Shown here: positions 24,872 through 33,358 of the stretch, one piece after another
How positions within the stretch are numbered: position 1 is the stretch's first letter
Layout: each line of letters begins with the position of its first letter
Source of the DNA: Paenibacillus agri
Lineage (GTDB): Bacteria > Bacillota > Bacilli > Paenibacillales > Paenibacillaceae
NCBI RefSeq assembly: GCF_013359945.1
Contig: NZ_JABWCS010000199.1
Span: 47,704-111,703, forward strand
Reading direction: 5' to 3'
DNA length: 64,000 nucleotides
Made by a program: the position numbers and the translations under genes
Notes under the pieces: generated by a model
Database searches by the model: none
The model's input: the letters and a program-made list of their open reading frames with translations, nothing else
What the model was told of the DNA's origin: nothing

Positions 24872-26326
24872 ATGATGGATATGCTATCTACCGAACCCCT
24901 ACTTCATACCGCGCTGCTCCAGTTTATTTTCCCCTTCTCCATCAAGCAGGGAGCGTCTGCACGACTGATCTCTGAGCTACGAAAGAGCGGATACAGTTCT
25001 TTTTCCCTCGATAAAAAAGAACTGGAAGGCGCTTATTATGGCAATGAATACTGTGTATCTCATGAAAAAATGGAACGCACCTATCTGCCTTTCGCTGCCC
25101 ATGTACTGTTCCCGCAGGAGGATGACGAGGATTCCTTCCGCCGCTTCTCGCGCGTGAATGGTGTGTCCTGCAGGATGGAAATGTCACAAGCAAATGTAGC
25201 CTTCCGGGTACTCTCCACAGACCTGTTCATTTGCCCGTTTCAGACCGGATTTGTAACCTTGCGGGTGCAGATTGAGGAAGAAAAGCTCCCCTTCAGCATC
25301 GCTCTGGAATTTGCTGATCGCTTCCGTACCCTTGAGAATGTCAGTGTGCAGGACGAACAGACGGTTATCCATAGCGGAGAACGAACCTTTAGTCAGGTCG
25401 AGGATTTTATCTTTAATTATCTGGTGGAGGGGCTGAAGCCGTTTTTGGACCAGTCCGAGCTGAACGGGGCTTATTTCGAAACGCTGCCTTTTTTCGTGGA
25501 TGAACGTATGCTGGTGCAAGCCTTTTATGGCCTGGAACCGGAAGGAGTTACCGACGATATCCCCTTGAGTATGCGCTACCGTGCCTCCCAGCTCGATGGA
25601 CTGGATGCAGCGGGTCGACCCTACATCAGCGCGAGTGATCCTGGTTACATTGAACAATATTGTGAGGAGCATACCTATAAACGCTGGGGTCCAGAGACGT
25701 ATTATATGACCAATGAACAGACCTTCTGCTGCATCAGCCGGGCGGAACGCCCACTCGCTATTCAGCTTGCCAATCAAATGTACGGCGAATATTATTACGG
25801 CCTGCTACTCAGCATGTTTCACAAGATAGTTCTGCTGAAGCTGGCCAATATGCACTCCCGGCTCCGCATCAACCGCGATGATGACGATATTGAGGATCTA
25901 ATCTTTTACATCAATAAATTCTCGGCCAAATTTTATTTTCTGGAGCTGATCTCGCAATCTCAGGGTCGGGAGATTTTCTTCCAGCTCCGCAAAGTGTATG
26001 GCAATGATGCGTTATTCGACGAGGTGAAGCAGACACTGAATGATCTGTTTCAATACCAAGTGAAGTTCCAGTCGAAACGACGGGATATGCTGCTGATGAT
26101 TCTGACCGTCTTCACTGTGGTAAGCGGTATATACGGAATGAATCAGGTGATTGACGACCTGGAAGGAAGTATTCAATGGGGCAAAATGCTGCAATATTCA
26201 TTGTTCCAGTATTTCGCGCTAATGCTGACCTTTAGTGGCATTGTCATCAGCATTATCCTGACTGTACGGGAGATTTGGAACAGCATCCGGAGCCGCCGCC
26301 GGAAAAAATTCAAATATCAGAATTAG
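24872..26326 (+). CDS. divergent CorA-like (2-TM-GxN) membrane protein
   Basis: The 484-residue protein has a long soluble N-terminal part, then a helical stretch (DIEDLIFYINKFSAKFYFLE through FQSKRRDML). Two C-terminal membrane helices follow: MLLMILTVFTVVSGIYGMN and YFALMLTFSGIVISIILTV. The YGMN tripeptide at the end of the first helix is the hallmark of CorA-type Mg2+/Co2+ channels. The rest is too diverged for me to match. CorA proteins usually have about 310-350 residues, so the N-terminal domain is enlarged. ATG at 24872 follows AAGGTGG; a GTG three codons earlier is the alternative. Function as a cation channel is inference. Confidence 0.7.
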   Translation: MMDMLSTEPLLHTALLQFIFPFSIKQGASARLISELRKSGYSSFSLDKKELEGAYYGNEYCVSHEKMERTYLPFAAHVLFPQEDDEDSFRRFSRVNGVSCRMEMSQANVAFRVLSTDLFICPFQTGFVTLRVQIEEEKLPFSIALEFADRFRTLENVSVQDEQTVIHSGERTFSQVEDFIFNYLVEGLKPFLDQSELNGAYFETLPFFVDERMLVQAFYGLEPEGVTDDIPLSMRYRASQLDGLDAAGRPYISASDPGYIEQYCEEHTYKRWGPETYYMTNEQTFCCISRAERPLAIQLANQMYGEYYYGLLLSMFHKIVLLKLANMHSRLRINRDDDDIEDLIFYINKFSAKFYFLELISQSQGREIFFQLRKVYGNDALFDEVKQTLNDLFQYQVKFQSKRRDMLLMILTVFTVVSGIYGMNQVIDDLEGSIQWGKMLQYSLFQYFALMLTFSGIVISIILTVREIWNSIRSRRRKKFKYQN

Positions 26327-26335
26327 CCTTCGTTA

Positions 26336-26692
26336 CTACTCCATTCGCTGTTCCAATGCACGACACGTATCCGTAAAAACAGAGGCCAGCAGGGAATCTA
26401 GCGACCGTGAGGAGGTTAGATCCCCCCGCCGGGCCTGTTGCTCAATACTTGCACACAGAGAAGCAAAGTACCCCGCGCCAATGCTGAGGCTGCCTGACTT
26501 CAGGCTATGGGCAATTCCGGCAATGCTCGCGGAATCGCTACTGTCCAAGGCTAACCGAAGCGCCTCCAGTCTCGGCGGCGTATCGGTCTTGAACATCCCG
26601 ATCAGTCCAGCGAACAATCCTTCGCCATCTTCATCCAGTGCTTTGATGCTGGCTACCGTCTCTTCGTCGATTAAATGTTGGTTATTTTTCAT
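26336..26692 (-). CDS. stand-alone HPt domain protein
   Basis: This 118-residue protein is a single histidine phosphotransfer domain. ASIAGIAHSLKSGSLSIGAGYF near residue 60 has the phospho-accepting histidine in the AHSLKGS-type motif. Flanking helices (ETVASIKALDEDGEGLFAGLIGMFKTDTP and LCASIEQQARRGDL) complete the four-helix bundle. It would relay phosphate between a hybrid kinase and a response regulator, but no partner is encoded nearby. ATG at 26692 is chosen for the AAGGAG site upstream. It is convergent with the CorA-like gene, with only nine bases between stops. Confidence 0.88.
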   Translation of the reverse strand: MKNNQHLIDEETVASIKALDEDGEGLFAGLIGMFKTDTPPRLEALRLALDSSDSASIAGIAHSLKSGSLSIGAGYFASLCASIEQQARRGDLTSSRSLDSLLASVFTDTCRALEQRME

Positions 26693-26834
26693 GATAATTC
26701 CACTCCTTAAATAGGTTATGATAACCCTCTTCCCAGCCTCCAACTTCAACATGAAAAACAAAGCTGCTGGACAACGAAAAGACGGGAGTCTATAATTACT
26801 CCGTAAGCAAGAAGCATCACCCGTTAACTTCATA

Positions 26835-26932
26835 GCACCAGGGGGGCTGGAATTGGCCGGCTGAGAGTGTATCCCTCAAGATACTGACCCTTATACCTGA
26901 TCTGGATAATGCCAGCGTAGGAACCATAATTG
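26835..26932 (+). promoter_or_regulatory. TPP riboswitch (THI element)
   Basis: GGGGGGCTGG, GCCGGCTGAGAGTG, GACCCTTATACCTGATCTGG and ATAATGCCAGCGTAGG are the conserved blocks of the thiamine pyrophosphate aptamer in order. A terminator hairpin follows about 45 bases later. High TPP should end transcription of the thiamine-precursor transporter operon downstream. Confidence 0.95.
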
Positions 26933-26974
26933 AGCATGGCTGCTTTAGGGCCAATGCCATCCTTGCGCAAAGCC

Positions 26975-27005
26975 GCGTCCCGTTCATCTTCGGGACGCTT
27001 TTTTT
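26975..27005 (+). terminator. riboswitch-controlled terminator
   Basis: GCGTCCCG pairs with CGGGACGC over an eight-base loop, followed by seven T. It sits between the TPP aptamer and thiY and is the likely expression platform. Confidence 0.9.
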
Positions 27006-27152
27006 ATGGTATATTTCCGATTAACACAATTCATGGGGAAATGAATCTCGCTGCATGTATTTTAGGTGGCGGGTGACGGTGTGAAGACGGGGAATTCGCC
27101 GGATTTGACGCAGTCACTGCGGAGGAACGGTACCAAAAGGAGAGAGAAGAAA

Positions 27153-28211
27153 ATGGGAGTCAAGAAACTGCTTATACTGGGCCTGACCTGTCTGCTCGTT
27201 ATCGCCATTGCCGGATGCGGCAGCCATAACAGCAACTCTGCCGAAGGCAACAAGGAAGCCGGCAAGACAAACACCGGAGCCTCTGCCGGGGAGTCAGCCA
27301 CACCGCAAGAACTGACCAAAGTCAAGATCGCGCTCGACTGGACACCGAACACGAACCACACGGGGGTGTATGTCGCAAGAGATCTTGGGTATTACAAGGA
27401 AGAGGGACTGGATGTTGAGATTGTGCAGCCCGGAGCAGCTGGTGCGGACACGATGGTTACTTCTGGTGAAGCCGCTTTTGGTATCGGGTATCAGGAGGGC
27501 CTGACTTTAGCCCGTCTGCAAGGCGTACCACTGGTCTCGCTTGCCGCCATCATTCAGCATAATACGTCTGGTTTTGCGGCCCCGAAGAGCAAGGGGATTA
27601 CCTCTCCGAAGGATTTTGAAGGAAAAACATATGGAGGTTGGGGTTCCCCGGTAGAAGAAGCAGCACTCAAAGCTATCATGGACCCGGAAGGTGCCGATGT
27701 GAAAAAGGTAAAGATCATCAATATGGGCGAAGCCGACTTTTTTACAGCTGTGAAGCGGGATATTGATTTCGCCTGGATTTTCTATGCCTGGACCGGAATT
27801 GAAGCCGAACTGCGCGGGGAACCCATCGACATGCTCTATGTAAAGGACTACGCGCCACAGCTCGATTATTATACACCTGTGCTGACCACCAGCGAGAAAG
27901 AAATCACCGAGCATCCCGAGATCGTCAAAGCCTTCGTTAAGGCGACCTCCAAAGGCTACAAATACGCCATCGAGCATCCAGAGGACGCCGCGAACATTCT
28001 GATCAAAGCCGTCCCTGATCTCGATCCGAAACTTGTGATGGCCAGTCAGAAATGGCTCAGTCCAAAATATCAGGATGATGCGCCGCGCTGGGGCGAACAA
28101 AAAGCTGAGGTCTGGAAAAACTATGCTGACTGGATGTATGGCCTTAAGCTGCTTGAGAAACCAGTAGATACCAGCAAGGCCTTTACGAATGATTTCCTGC
28201 CTGCACAATAA
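27153..28211 (+). CDS. thiY: thiamine precursor (HMP) ABC transporter substrate-binding lipoprotein ThiY
   Basis: The 352-residue lipoprotein has the signal MGVKKLLILGLTCLLVIAIA with lipobox IAGC-G. The NMT1/THI5-like domain follows: VKIALDWTPNTNHTGVYVARDLGYYKEEGLDVEIV, GIGYQEGLTLARLQGVPLVSLAAI and FAWIFYAWTGIE. Such proteins bind formyl-aminopyrimidine or another hydroxymethylpyrimidine precursor. The ATG at 27153 follows AAAGGAG; an upstream in-frame ATG lacks a site. TPP riboswitch control supports the substrate assignment. It is first in the thiY-MTH1187-thiX-thiZ operon. Confidence 0.92.
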   Translation: MGVKKLLILGLTCLLVIAIAGCGSHNSNSAEGNKEAGKTNTGASAGESATPQELTKVKIALDWTPNTNHTGVYVARDLGYYKEEGLDVEIVQPGAAGADTMVTSGEAAFGIGYQEGLTLARLQGVPLVSLAAIIQHNTSGFAAPKSKGITSPKDFEGKTYGGWGSPVEEAALKAIMDPEGADVKKVKIINMGEADFFTAVKRDIDFAWIFYAWTGIEAELRGEPIDMLYVKDYAPQLDYYTPVLTTSEKEITEHPEIVKAFVKATSKGYKYAIEHPEDAANILIKAVPDLDPKLVMASQKWLSPKYQDDAPRWGEQKAEVWKNYADWMYGLKLLEKPVDTSKAFTNDFLPAQ

Positions 28212-28288
28212 GGGTGCTGCATCAAGATGGGGCTGATTCGTAACACTAAAATTCAAACATTACTGATAATAGAAAGGATGAATCAAAC

Positions 28289-28582
28289 ATGGCTAACACC
28301 TTGCTAAGCATTCAAGTTATCCCTAAAACCCCTAACAATGAGGATTCCATCCCTTATGTCGATAAAGCGATCGAGGTCATTCAGAAGTCCGGTGTGAAGC
28401 ATCAGGTGAACCCGCTCGAAACGACAATGGAAGGCGAACTGAACGACCTGCTGGAAGTCGTGCGCGAGATGCATGAAGCCCTGGTCCAAGCCGGCAGTCC
28501 GAGCGTGATCTCCCAAATCAAAATCGCCCACAATCCGAATGGAATCAGCATGGACAAACTGACGGAGAAATACCGGCCGTGA
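28289..28582 (+). CDS. MTH1187 family thiamine-binding protein
   Basis: This 97-residue cytoplasmic protein matches the MTH1187/YkoF-like thiamine-binding family: LLSIQVIPKTPNNEDSIPYVDKAIEVIQ, KHQVNPLETTMEGELNDLLEVV and the ISQIKIAHNP strand. The family's ferredoxin-like fold dimer binds thiamine or its precursors. GAAAGGATG precedes the ATG. It overlaps thiX by four bases (GTGA), which indicates coupled translation and a shared role in thiamine salvage. Confidence 0.9.
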   Translation: MANTLLSIQVIPKTPNNEDSIPYVDKAIEVIQKSGVKHQVNPLETTMEGELNDLLEVVREMHEALVQAGSPSVISQIKIAHNPNGISMDKLTEKYRP

Positions 28583-29340
28583 GATCGTCCTGGAAGCAGA
28601 TATGGCCGCCCATTGTGGCGGTCGTCTTCTTTTTAGCGGTATGGCAGCTAGCGGTATCCTTTTTTGATATTGAAAAATGGATTCTGCCCAGTCCCCGCGA
28701 TATCGGTCATGAATTTGCAGGCAATCCAGCTGGCATCTGGGACCATACGCTGGCTACGCTGAAGCTGACGCTGATCGGCTTTCCTATCGGCACCGGTGTA
28801 GGGCTTCTGGTGGCTCTGCTGCTGCACCTGATGCCTTGGGCGAAGCGTGCTTTTTACCCGCTGCTGATTCTGAGCCAGAACGTGCCTTCCATCGCGCTAG
28901 GCCCTTTGCTTGTCATCTGGTTCGGCTTCGGTCTGCTGCCGAAGATGGTGCTGATTACGCTGGTCTGCTTCTTCCCGGTCGCCGTGGCCGCCATGGGCGG
29001 GCTGGCACAGAGCGACCGGGTGATGCTGAATTATATGAAAATGGCGGGGGCGAGCAAGTGGCAGATTTTCACCAAGCTGGAGCTGCCTCATTCTCTGCCC
29101 GCGATCTTCTCCGGGGTTAAAATCTCCGCCACCTATGCTGTTATGGGGGCCGTGGTTGCCGAATGGATCGGTGCCGACAAGGGGATCGGGTATTATATGC
29201 AATTGCAAAAATCAGCCTACCGTACCGACCGGATGTTCGTTGCCATCGTCATTGTTGTCTTGCTGAGTCTGGTGCTCTTCGCTATTATCGCCTTACTGGA
29301 AAAATGGCTGGTGCGCTGGAAGCCGCGCCGCAACCCGTAG
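28579..29340 (+). CDS. thiX: thiamine precursor ABC transporter permease ThiX
   Basis: The 253-residue permease has about six helices and the EAA-type loop NYMKMAGASKWQIFTKLELPHSLPAIFSGVKISATYA near residues 152-188, typical of the nitrate/taurine/HMP permease class. The start is GTG inside the stop of the MTH1187 gene. It forms the membrane channel for the ThiY-delivered pyrimidine, energised by ThiZ. The gap to thiZ is only 18 bases and contains its ribosome site. Confidence 0.93.
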   Translation: MRSSWKQIWPPIVAVVFFLAVWQLAVSFFDIEKWILPSPRDIGHEFAGNPAGIWDHTLATLKLTLIGFPIGTGVGLLVALLLHLMPWAKRAFYPLLILSQNVPSIALGPLLVIWFGFGLLPKMVLITLVCFFPVAVAAMGGLAQSDRVMLNYMKMAGASKWQIFTKLELPHSLPAIFSGVKISATYAVMGAVVAEWIGADKGIGYYMQLQKSAYRTDRMFVAIVIVVLLSLVLFAIIALLEKWLVRWKPRRNP

Positions 29341-29358
29341 AAAGGAGGGATTCCCGAA

Positions 29359-30213
29359 ATGTCTCAACTCACACATACACCACCGCATGAGCCGGTGAAA
29401 AGCGAGATTAGAACTAGCGCTGCCGGACTGCACGGATTGCCGCCTGCGCTGGAAGTCAGCGCCGTGTCCAAGACCTTCACCCAGCGCCGTAACTCTACTC
29501 CTGTATTAAACAATGTCTCACTAAAGGTGGAGCAACAACAATTCGTGACCATTCTCGGCCCTTCCGGCTGCGGCAAAAGCACGCTGTTCCATATCATCGG
29601 CGGCCTGGAGCAGCCGGACAGTGGAACAGTCAGCATGAATGGGGAAATCGTTACCGGCCAGCGCGGAGAAATCAGCTATATGCCGCAGCAGCCTGCGCTC
29701 TTCCCCTGGCGGACCATCGAGGATAATGTCCTCTTGTCCCAAGAGATCAAGGGCGCTGCCCGGGACGGCAGCCGCGAAGAAGCTCGTCAATGGCTAGGCA
29801 AGGTGGGCCTCGCCGGTTTCGAGCGGGCTTATCCGCATATGCTGTCGGGCGGGATGCAGCAGCGCGCGGCATTCCTCCGGGCGCTGCTAGCGCCGCAGGA
29901 GCTGATGCTTCTGGATGAGCCATTCAGTGCGCTGGATGCGTTGACCCGCAGTGAAATGCAGCGCTGGCTGCTGGAGCTATGGGAGGAGAACCGCCGCTCC
30001 GTGCTGTTCATCACCCATAATATTGAAGAGGCGCTGCTCCTCTCGAATCGTATCTACGTTTTCTCCGGCCGCCCTGGTCAGGTTCTGCACACGGTAGATG
30101 TGCCGTTCCCGCGCCCGCGCCGTGAGGAGATTGCGGATACGCCGGAATTCCTCGCGCTGAAGCGACAGCTCTCGCAGTGGATGCGTGAGGAGCAGGCCAA
30201 GAGCCGAGTATAA
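29359..30213 (+). CDS. thiZ: thiamine precursor ABC transporter ATPase ThiZ
   Basis: The 284-residue ATPase has Walker A GPSGCGKST near residue 70, Q-loop YMPQQPALFPW, signature LSGGMQQRAAFLRAL and Walker B LMLLDEPFSALD. The H-loop is ITHNIEEALLLS. An N-terminal extension of about 30 residues (THTPPHEPVKSEIRTS) is unusual and probably flexible. AAAGGAGGG precedes the ATG. It is the last gene before a strong terminator. Confidence 0.95.
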   Translation: MSQLTHTPPHEPVKSEIRTSAAGLHGLPPALEVSAVSKTFTQRRNSTPVLNNVSLKVEQQQFVTILGPSGCGKSTLFHIIGGLEQPDSGTVSMNGEIVTGQRGEISYMPQQPALFPWRTIEDNVLLSQEIKGAARDGSREEARQWLGKVGLAGFERAYPHMLSGGMQQRAAFLRALLAPQELMLLDEPFSALDALTRSEMQRWLLELWEENRRSVLFITHNIEEALLLSNRIYVFSGRPGQVLHTVDVPFPRPRREEIADTPEFLALKRQLSQWMREEQAKSRV

Positions 30214-30257
30214 AATAAACCCAGTTCCGCACACAAAGGCGAAACTGGGTTTATTTT
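30212..30257 (+). terminator. rho-independent terminator of the thi operon
   Basis: AAATAAACCCAGTT pairs with AACTGGGTTTATTTT, extended by CCGC/GGCG pairs. The stop codon of thiZ overlaps its left foot. The gap that follows (30258-30864) holds a family A repeat and a low-complexity open frame without a ribosome site. Confidence 0.9.
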
Positions 30258-30457
30258 AGGTTAGATATACCAGAAGATTCGTTAATTACCCATTTATTGT
30301 ACCTGAACCAGTCCGTTGCATGTTCCCGTAAAGCTCTCTTTCCATAGGACAGCTAGCACTGGATCGTAGACTCTCTCTCGGCAGATTTCAACCACTAGAA
30401 GCGGTATAGTCCCCTTCGTCAGTCCTCTTAACAGTGAAAAAGAGGGGCCATCTCCCA

Positions 30458-30650
30458 ATTAACAGCATTTTCGCACCTTATTCTCCTTTAATTTAGACAA
30501 ATGAGGGAAATAAGGACATTATTGTATCTTATTTTTATGAAAACACACTGAATGGCCTATTTGGGAATATTTAAGGTACAATATTGCACTTAATCTCCAC
30601 TAACCCGTAGCTGCAGAGGATTTAAGATACGAAAATGCCGTTAATTACAT
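30458..30650. repeat. dispersed repeat family A, copy 3
   Basis: Forward motifs AACAGCATTTTCGCACCTTA (30461-30480) and AGGACATTATTGTATCTTAT (30513-30532) are followed by inverted motifs TTAAGGTACAATATTGCACT (about 30571) and GATACGAAAATGCCGTTAAT (about 30626). The linker TAGCTGCAGAG before the last motif is shared with copy 1. There is no TTAAG array here; the element runs straight into CTTCTTATATAA. Confidence 0.85.
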
Positions 30651-30864
30651 TTCGATCCTTCTTATATAACCCCTGATTTGCTAATAACCAGAACACAACA
30701 CATTACATCTAACATCTCTGCCCAAATCCAAAACTTTGAAGATCATTTGAAGAATGATATCAAACAAATTTATCAGCTAAGAAATATGTTGACTCACACT
30801 GGAATCAAAGATGAACACTTTATTTATTTGAAGAGACTTATTTTTAATAGGAATAATCCTCACA

Positions 30865-31467
30865 CTAAATCCAGCCCTTCTCCTCAGCAATTCTTACCGC
30901 TTCAATCCGACTCTTCACTTCAAGCTTGTTCAGAATCTCGGAAATATAATTGCGGACTGTTCCATAAGAAAGGTGCAATGTAGCCGCGATCTCGCCTGCT
31001 GTCTGACCTCCCCCGGCTAGCTTCAGAATCTCCCGCTCTCTGGAGGTCAGCGGATTCTCCTCCCGCAAGCTTCCGAAGACCAGCTCCGGAGAAACTTCCT
31101 TATGCCCCAGCATGACTTGGCGGATCGCACCCGCGATCTTCTCAACAGGCTCGTCCTTGAGCAGGTAGCCTTGTATATCCGCCTTCACACCCCGTTCGAA
31201 ATAACCCGGCCGGGCAAAGGTGGTCAGGATTATGACGCGAGTAGAACAACCCTTCTTCTTCAATAATTCAGCAACTTCCAATCCGCTCATTCGGGGCATT
31301 TCAATATCCATCAGACAGACATCCGGCTGAAGCTTCTCAATCTGGGCCAGCGCCTCAGCCCCGTCCCCCGCCTCTCCGACCACCTCGATATCGTCCTCCA
31401 GGTCCAGCAGGGAAGCCATGGCGCCGCGCAGCAGGCGCTGATCCTCCGCGATTATGATTCTTATCAT
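30865..31467 (-). CDS. NarL/LuxR-type response regulator (YvfU/DesR-like)
   Basis: The 200-residue regulator has a receiver domain (IIIAEDQRLLRGAMASLL, phospho-acceptor in DVCLMDIEMPRMSG near residue 53, K in LLKDEP). A C-terminal LuxR helix-turn-helix follows: LTSREREILKLAGGGQTAGEIAATLHLSYGTVRNYISEIL. The stop-start overlap with the kinase gene is four bases (ATGA). The gene order ATPase-permease-kinase-regulator equals B. subtilis yvfRSTU. It probably activates its own ABC operon; see the inverted repeat at 34314-34346. Confidence 0.93.
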   Translation of the reverse strand: MIRIIIAEDQRLLRGAMASLLDLEDDIEVVGEAGDGAEALAQIEKLQPDVCLMDIEMPRMSGLEVAELLKKKGCSTRVIILTTFARPGYFERGVKADIQGYLLKDEPVEKIAGAIRQVMLGHKEVSPELVFGSLREENPLTSREREILKLAGGGQTAGEIAATLHLSYGTVRNYISEILNKLEVKSRIEAVRIAEEKGWI

Positions 31468-32615
31468 GCAGTCTCCCCGTCCTTTCGTTCTTTGACCACC
31501 AAAGGAATCATTACAGTCAGCATTGTTCCCTTGCTTCCGTCCGCATTAATGGTCAACGAGCCATCAATTAGGGATAGGCGTTCATTCATTCCCTTCAGGC
31601 CATTGCCCTCCCTGAATCCAGCATCTGCGACACCGTGACCGTGCAATCCATGCCCGTTGTCCCGGATCATGATTCTCACTTGTCCCTCGCTCTTCACAAT
31701 GCTGATAACACATTTATTGGCCCCGCTATGCCGCACAATGTTGGTGACAGCCTCTTTGATACAGAGGCTGAGTATATTCTGATTGAGATCGGATACTTCC
31801 CCAAGGGAAACATCCCCCTCAATCTCCAGGGCAATCTCCGCCGTCCGCAGCATCTCACCGGCCTCAGTTAACTCCTCGGCCACTGTGATCGCCCGCATCT
31901 CGGAGACCAGTTCCCGCACCTGCCGCAGCGCGGCACGGGAAGTGCGCTGGATCTCCCGCGCTTCGGCCTCTGCGCGGTCCGTATCCTTGGACACGAGTTT
32001 TTCAACTAACTGGCTCTTTAAGGTAATCAGTGAGAGCGTATGACCCAGCGTATCATGCAAGTCGCGGGCGATACGCATGCGTTCTTCGCGTTTAACCAGT
32101 TCTTTAATGACCTCGTTGGCTTCGTCCAGTTCCCGCTCCAGATGTCGGCGGCGGAACATAGAACGTATCCCAAAAGGCGAAATCAGCATGATTATAATGA
32201 ATGGAAGTAGAAACAATAACTCCGTACCTTCTATCGTCTTAAGTCCCCAACCCACAAGGAATAACTCCTGCACCACGAAGATGGAATAGATGATATTGAA
32301 TTTCCGATTATCACTATACCAGCTGACAAAATTGGCTGTGAAGAAACCTAGATACACGTTTTGAGGACTGTAAAATAGACAGAGCAGTAAAATCAGCAGC
32401 ATTTGCACAGCCAGCCAAGCGGTAAATGCCCGGCCTTGAGCCCAATACAGCTGGCGATAAGTTACAGCGAACAAGCCCACCATGGCATAGCCCACCGCCA
32501 GCTTGATTCCGGTATATTCTTGCATATTCAAAATCGGCAGGATCATATAAACCACCCAAATGAATGGGAAGATGCCTAACTTTTTAGGAAATAACCGGAA
32601 CTGCCACTGCCTCAT
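31464..32615 (-). CDS. sensor histidine kinase (YvfT/DesK-like)
   Basis: The 383-residue kinase has about five N-terminal membrane helices within residues 13-150 and no large external domain. A coiled-coil linker (RRRHLERELDEANEVIKELVKREER) leads to the HisKA_3 box RIARDLHDTLGHTLSLI with the phospho-His near residue 190. The ATPase domain has N-box ICIKEAVTNIVRHSG and MIRDNGHGL, then GNGLKGMNERL. It would sense a membrane signal and phosphorylate the LuxR-type regulator whose gene overlaps its end. Confidence 0.93.
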   Translation of the reverse strand: MRQWQFRLFPKKLGIFPFIWVVYMILPILNMQEYTGIKLAVGYAMVGLFAVTYRQLYWAQGRAFTAWLAVQMLLILLLCLFYSPQNVYLGFFTANFVSWYSDNRKFNIIYSIFVVQELFLVGWGLKTIEGTELLFLLPFIIIMLISPFGIRSMFRRRHLERELDEANEVIKELVKREERMRIARDLHDTLGHTLSLITLKSQLVEKLVSKDTDRAEAEAREIQRTSRAALRQVRELVSEMRAITVAEELTEAGEMLRTAEIALEIEGDVSLGEVSDLNQNILSLCIKEAVTNIVRHSGANKCVISIVKSEGQVRIMIRDNGHGLHGHGVADAGFREGNGLKGMNERLSLIDGSLTINADGSKGTMLTVMIPLVVKERKDGETA

Positions 32616-32621
32616 TGTCTT

Positions 32622-33356
32622 TTACACCGCTTCCTGTTGTTTGCGAATATACACCGATAGTATCATAAATACAGCGAGATAACCGAGCAGAATCAGGATA
32701 TTACTCCATTCCGGATGCGAGCCCTGCACAATCTGCCAGGCGCCGTTTCCATAGTTGTAGGAAGGCAACCAGACTCCGATCTTCTGCATCAGACGCGGCA
32801 AGATTTCCAGCGGCATCCACATGCCACCGGTTATAGCAAGGGCCATATAGACGGCGTTGCTGACACCACTGGCCGTATCGACCCGTTTCATCGAACCCAC
32901 CAGCGTCCCCATCGCGAGGAACGGCAGGGAGCCTACCAGTAGCCACAATCCACAGAGCAACCACTGAGCGGTAGACAGCGAGACCCCGTTAATGAGATAG
33001 CCTGCTGCAAAAATGCAGATGATCGAGAAGAGATGCATCATCGTCTGACCGAACATTTTGCCCAAAAAGTATACATATCCCGGCAGCGGAGTAATGCGGA
33101 TAAAAGTCGTCCAGCCTTGTGTCCGTTCCTGTACGAGACGGATACCCAGCGTCATAATCGCTGATCCCATTACACTGAAGGCCGCCATCGACATGAGATA
33201 ATGTGCTGCCCAGGTTGGATCGCTATCGCCCGTGTTCACGACTCTAGTGAAAATAAAATAGAACATGATCGGCATGAGCAGCGACCAGAATACATAGTAG
33301 GGGTTGCGCACAATCCGCAGCATTTCTGCTTTGCACTGCATCGTTAGACTTCTCAT
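32622..33356 (-). CDS. ABC-2 type transporter permease (YvfS-like)
   Basis: The 244-residue permease has six helices in the ABC-2 pattern: the N-terminal YYVFWSLLMPIMFYFIF, YLMSMAAFSVMGSAIMTLG, the long re-entrant-like MMHLFSIICIFAAGYLI and the C-terminal ILILLGYLAVFMILSVYI. RLVQERTQGWTTFIRITPLPG is the cytoplasmic coupling region. It works with the adjacent ATPase, 2 bases away. The exported substrate is unknown; related systems give lipid or antibiotic responses. Confidence 0.9.
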   Translation of the reverse strand: MRSLTMQCKAEMLRIVRNPYYVFWSLLMPIMFYFIFTRVVNTGDSDPTWAAHYLMSMAAFSVMGSAIMTLGIRLVQERTQGWTTFIRITPLPGYVYFLGKMFGQTMMHLFSIICIFAAGYLINGVSLSTAQWLLCGLWLLVGSLPFLAMGTLVGSMKRVDTASGVSNAVYMALAITGGMWMPLEILPRLMQKIGVWLPSYNYGNGAWQIVQGSHPEWSNILILLGYLAVFMILSVYIRKQQEAV

Positions 33357-33358
33357 CG

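Noticed and set aside
30678..30983. Open frame of 101 codons after family A copy 3
   Set aside because: Low-complexity AT-rich sequence without a ribosome site, overlapping the well-supported response regulator end.
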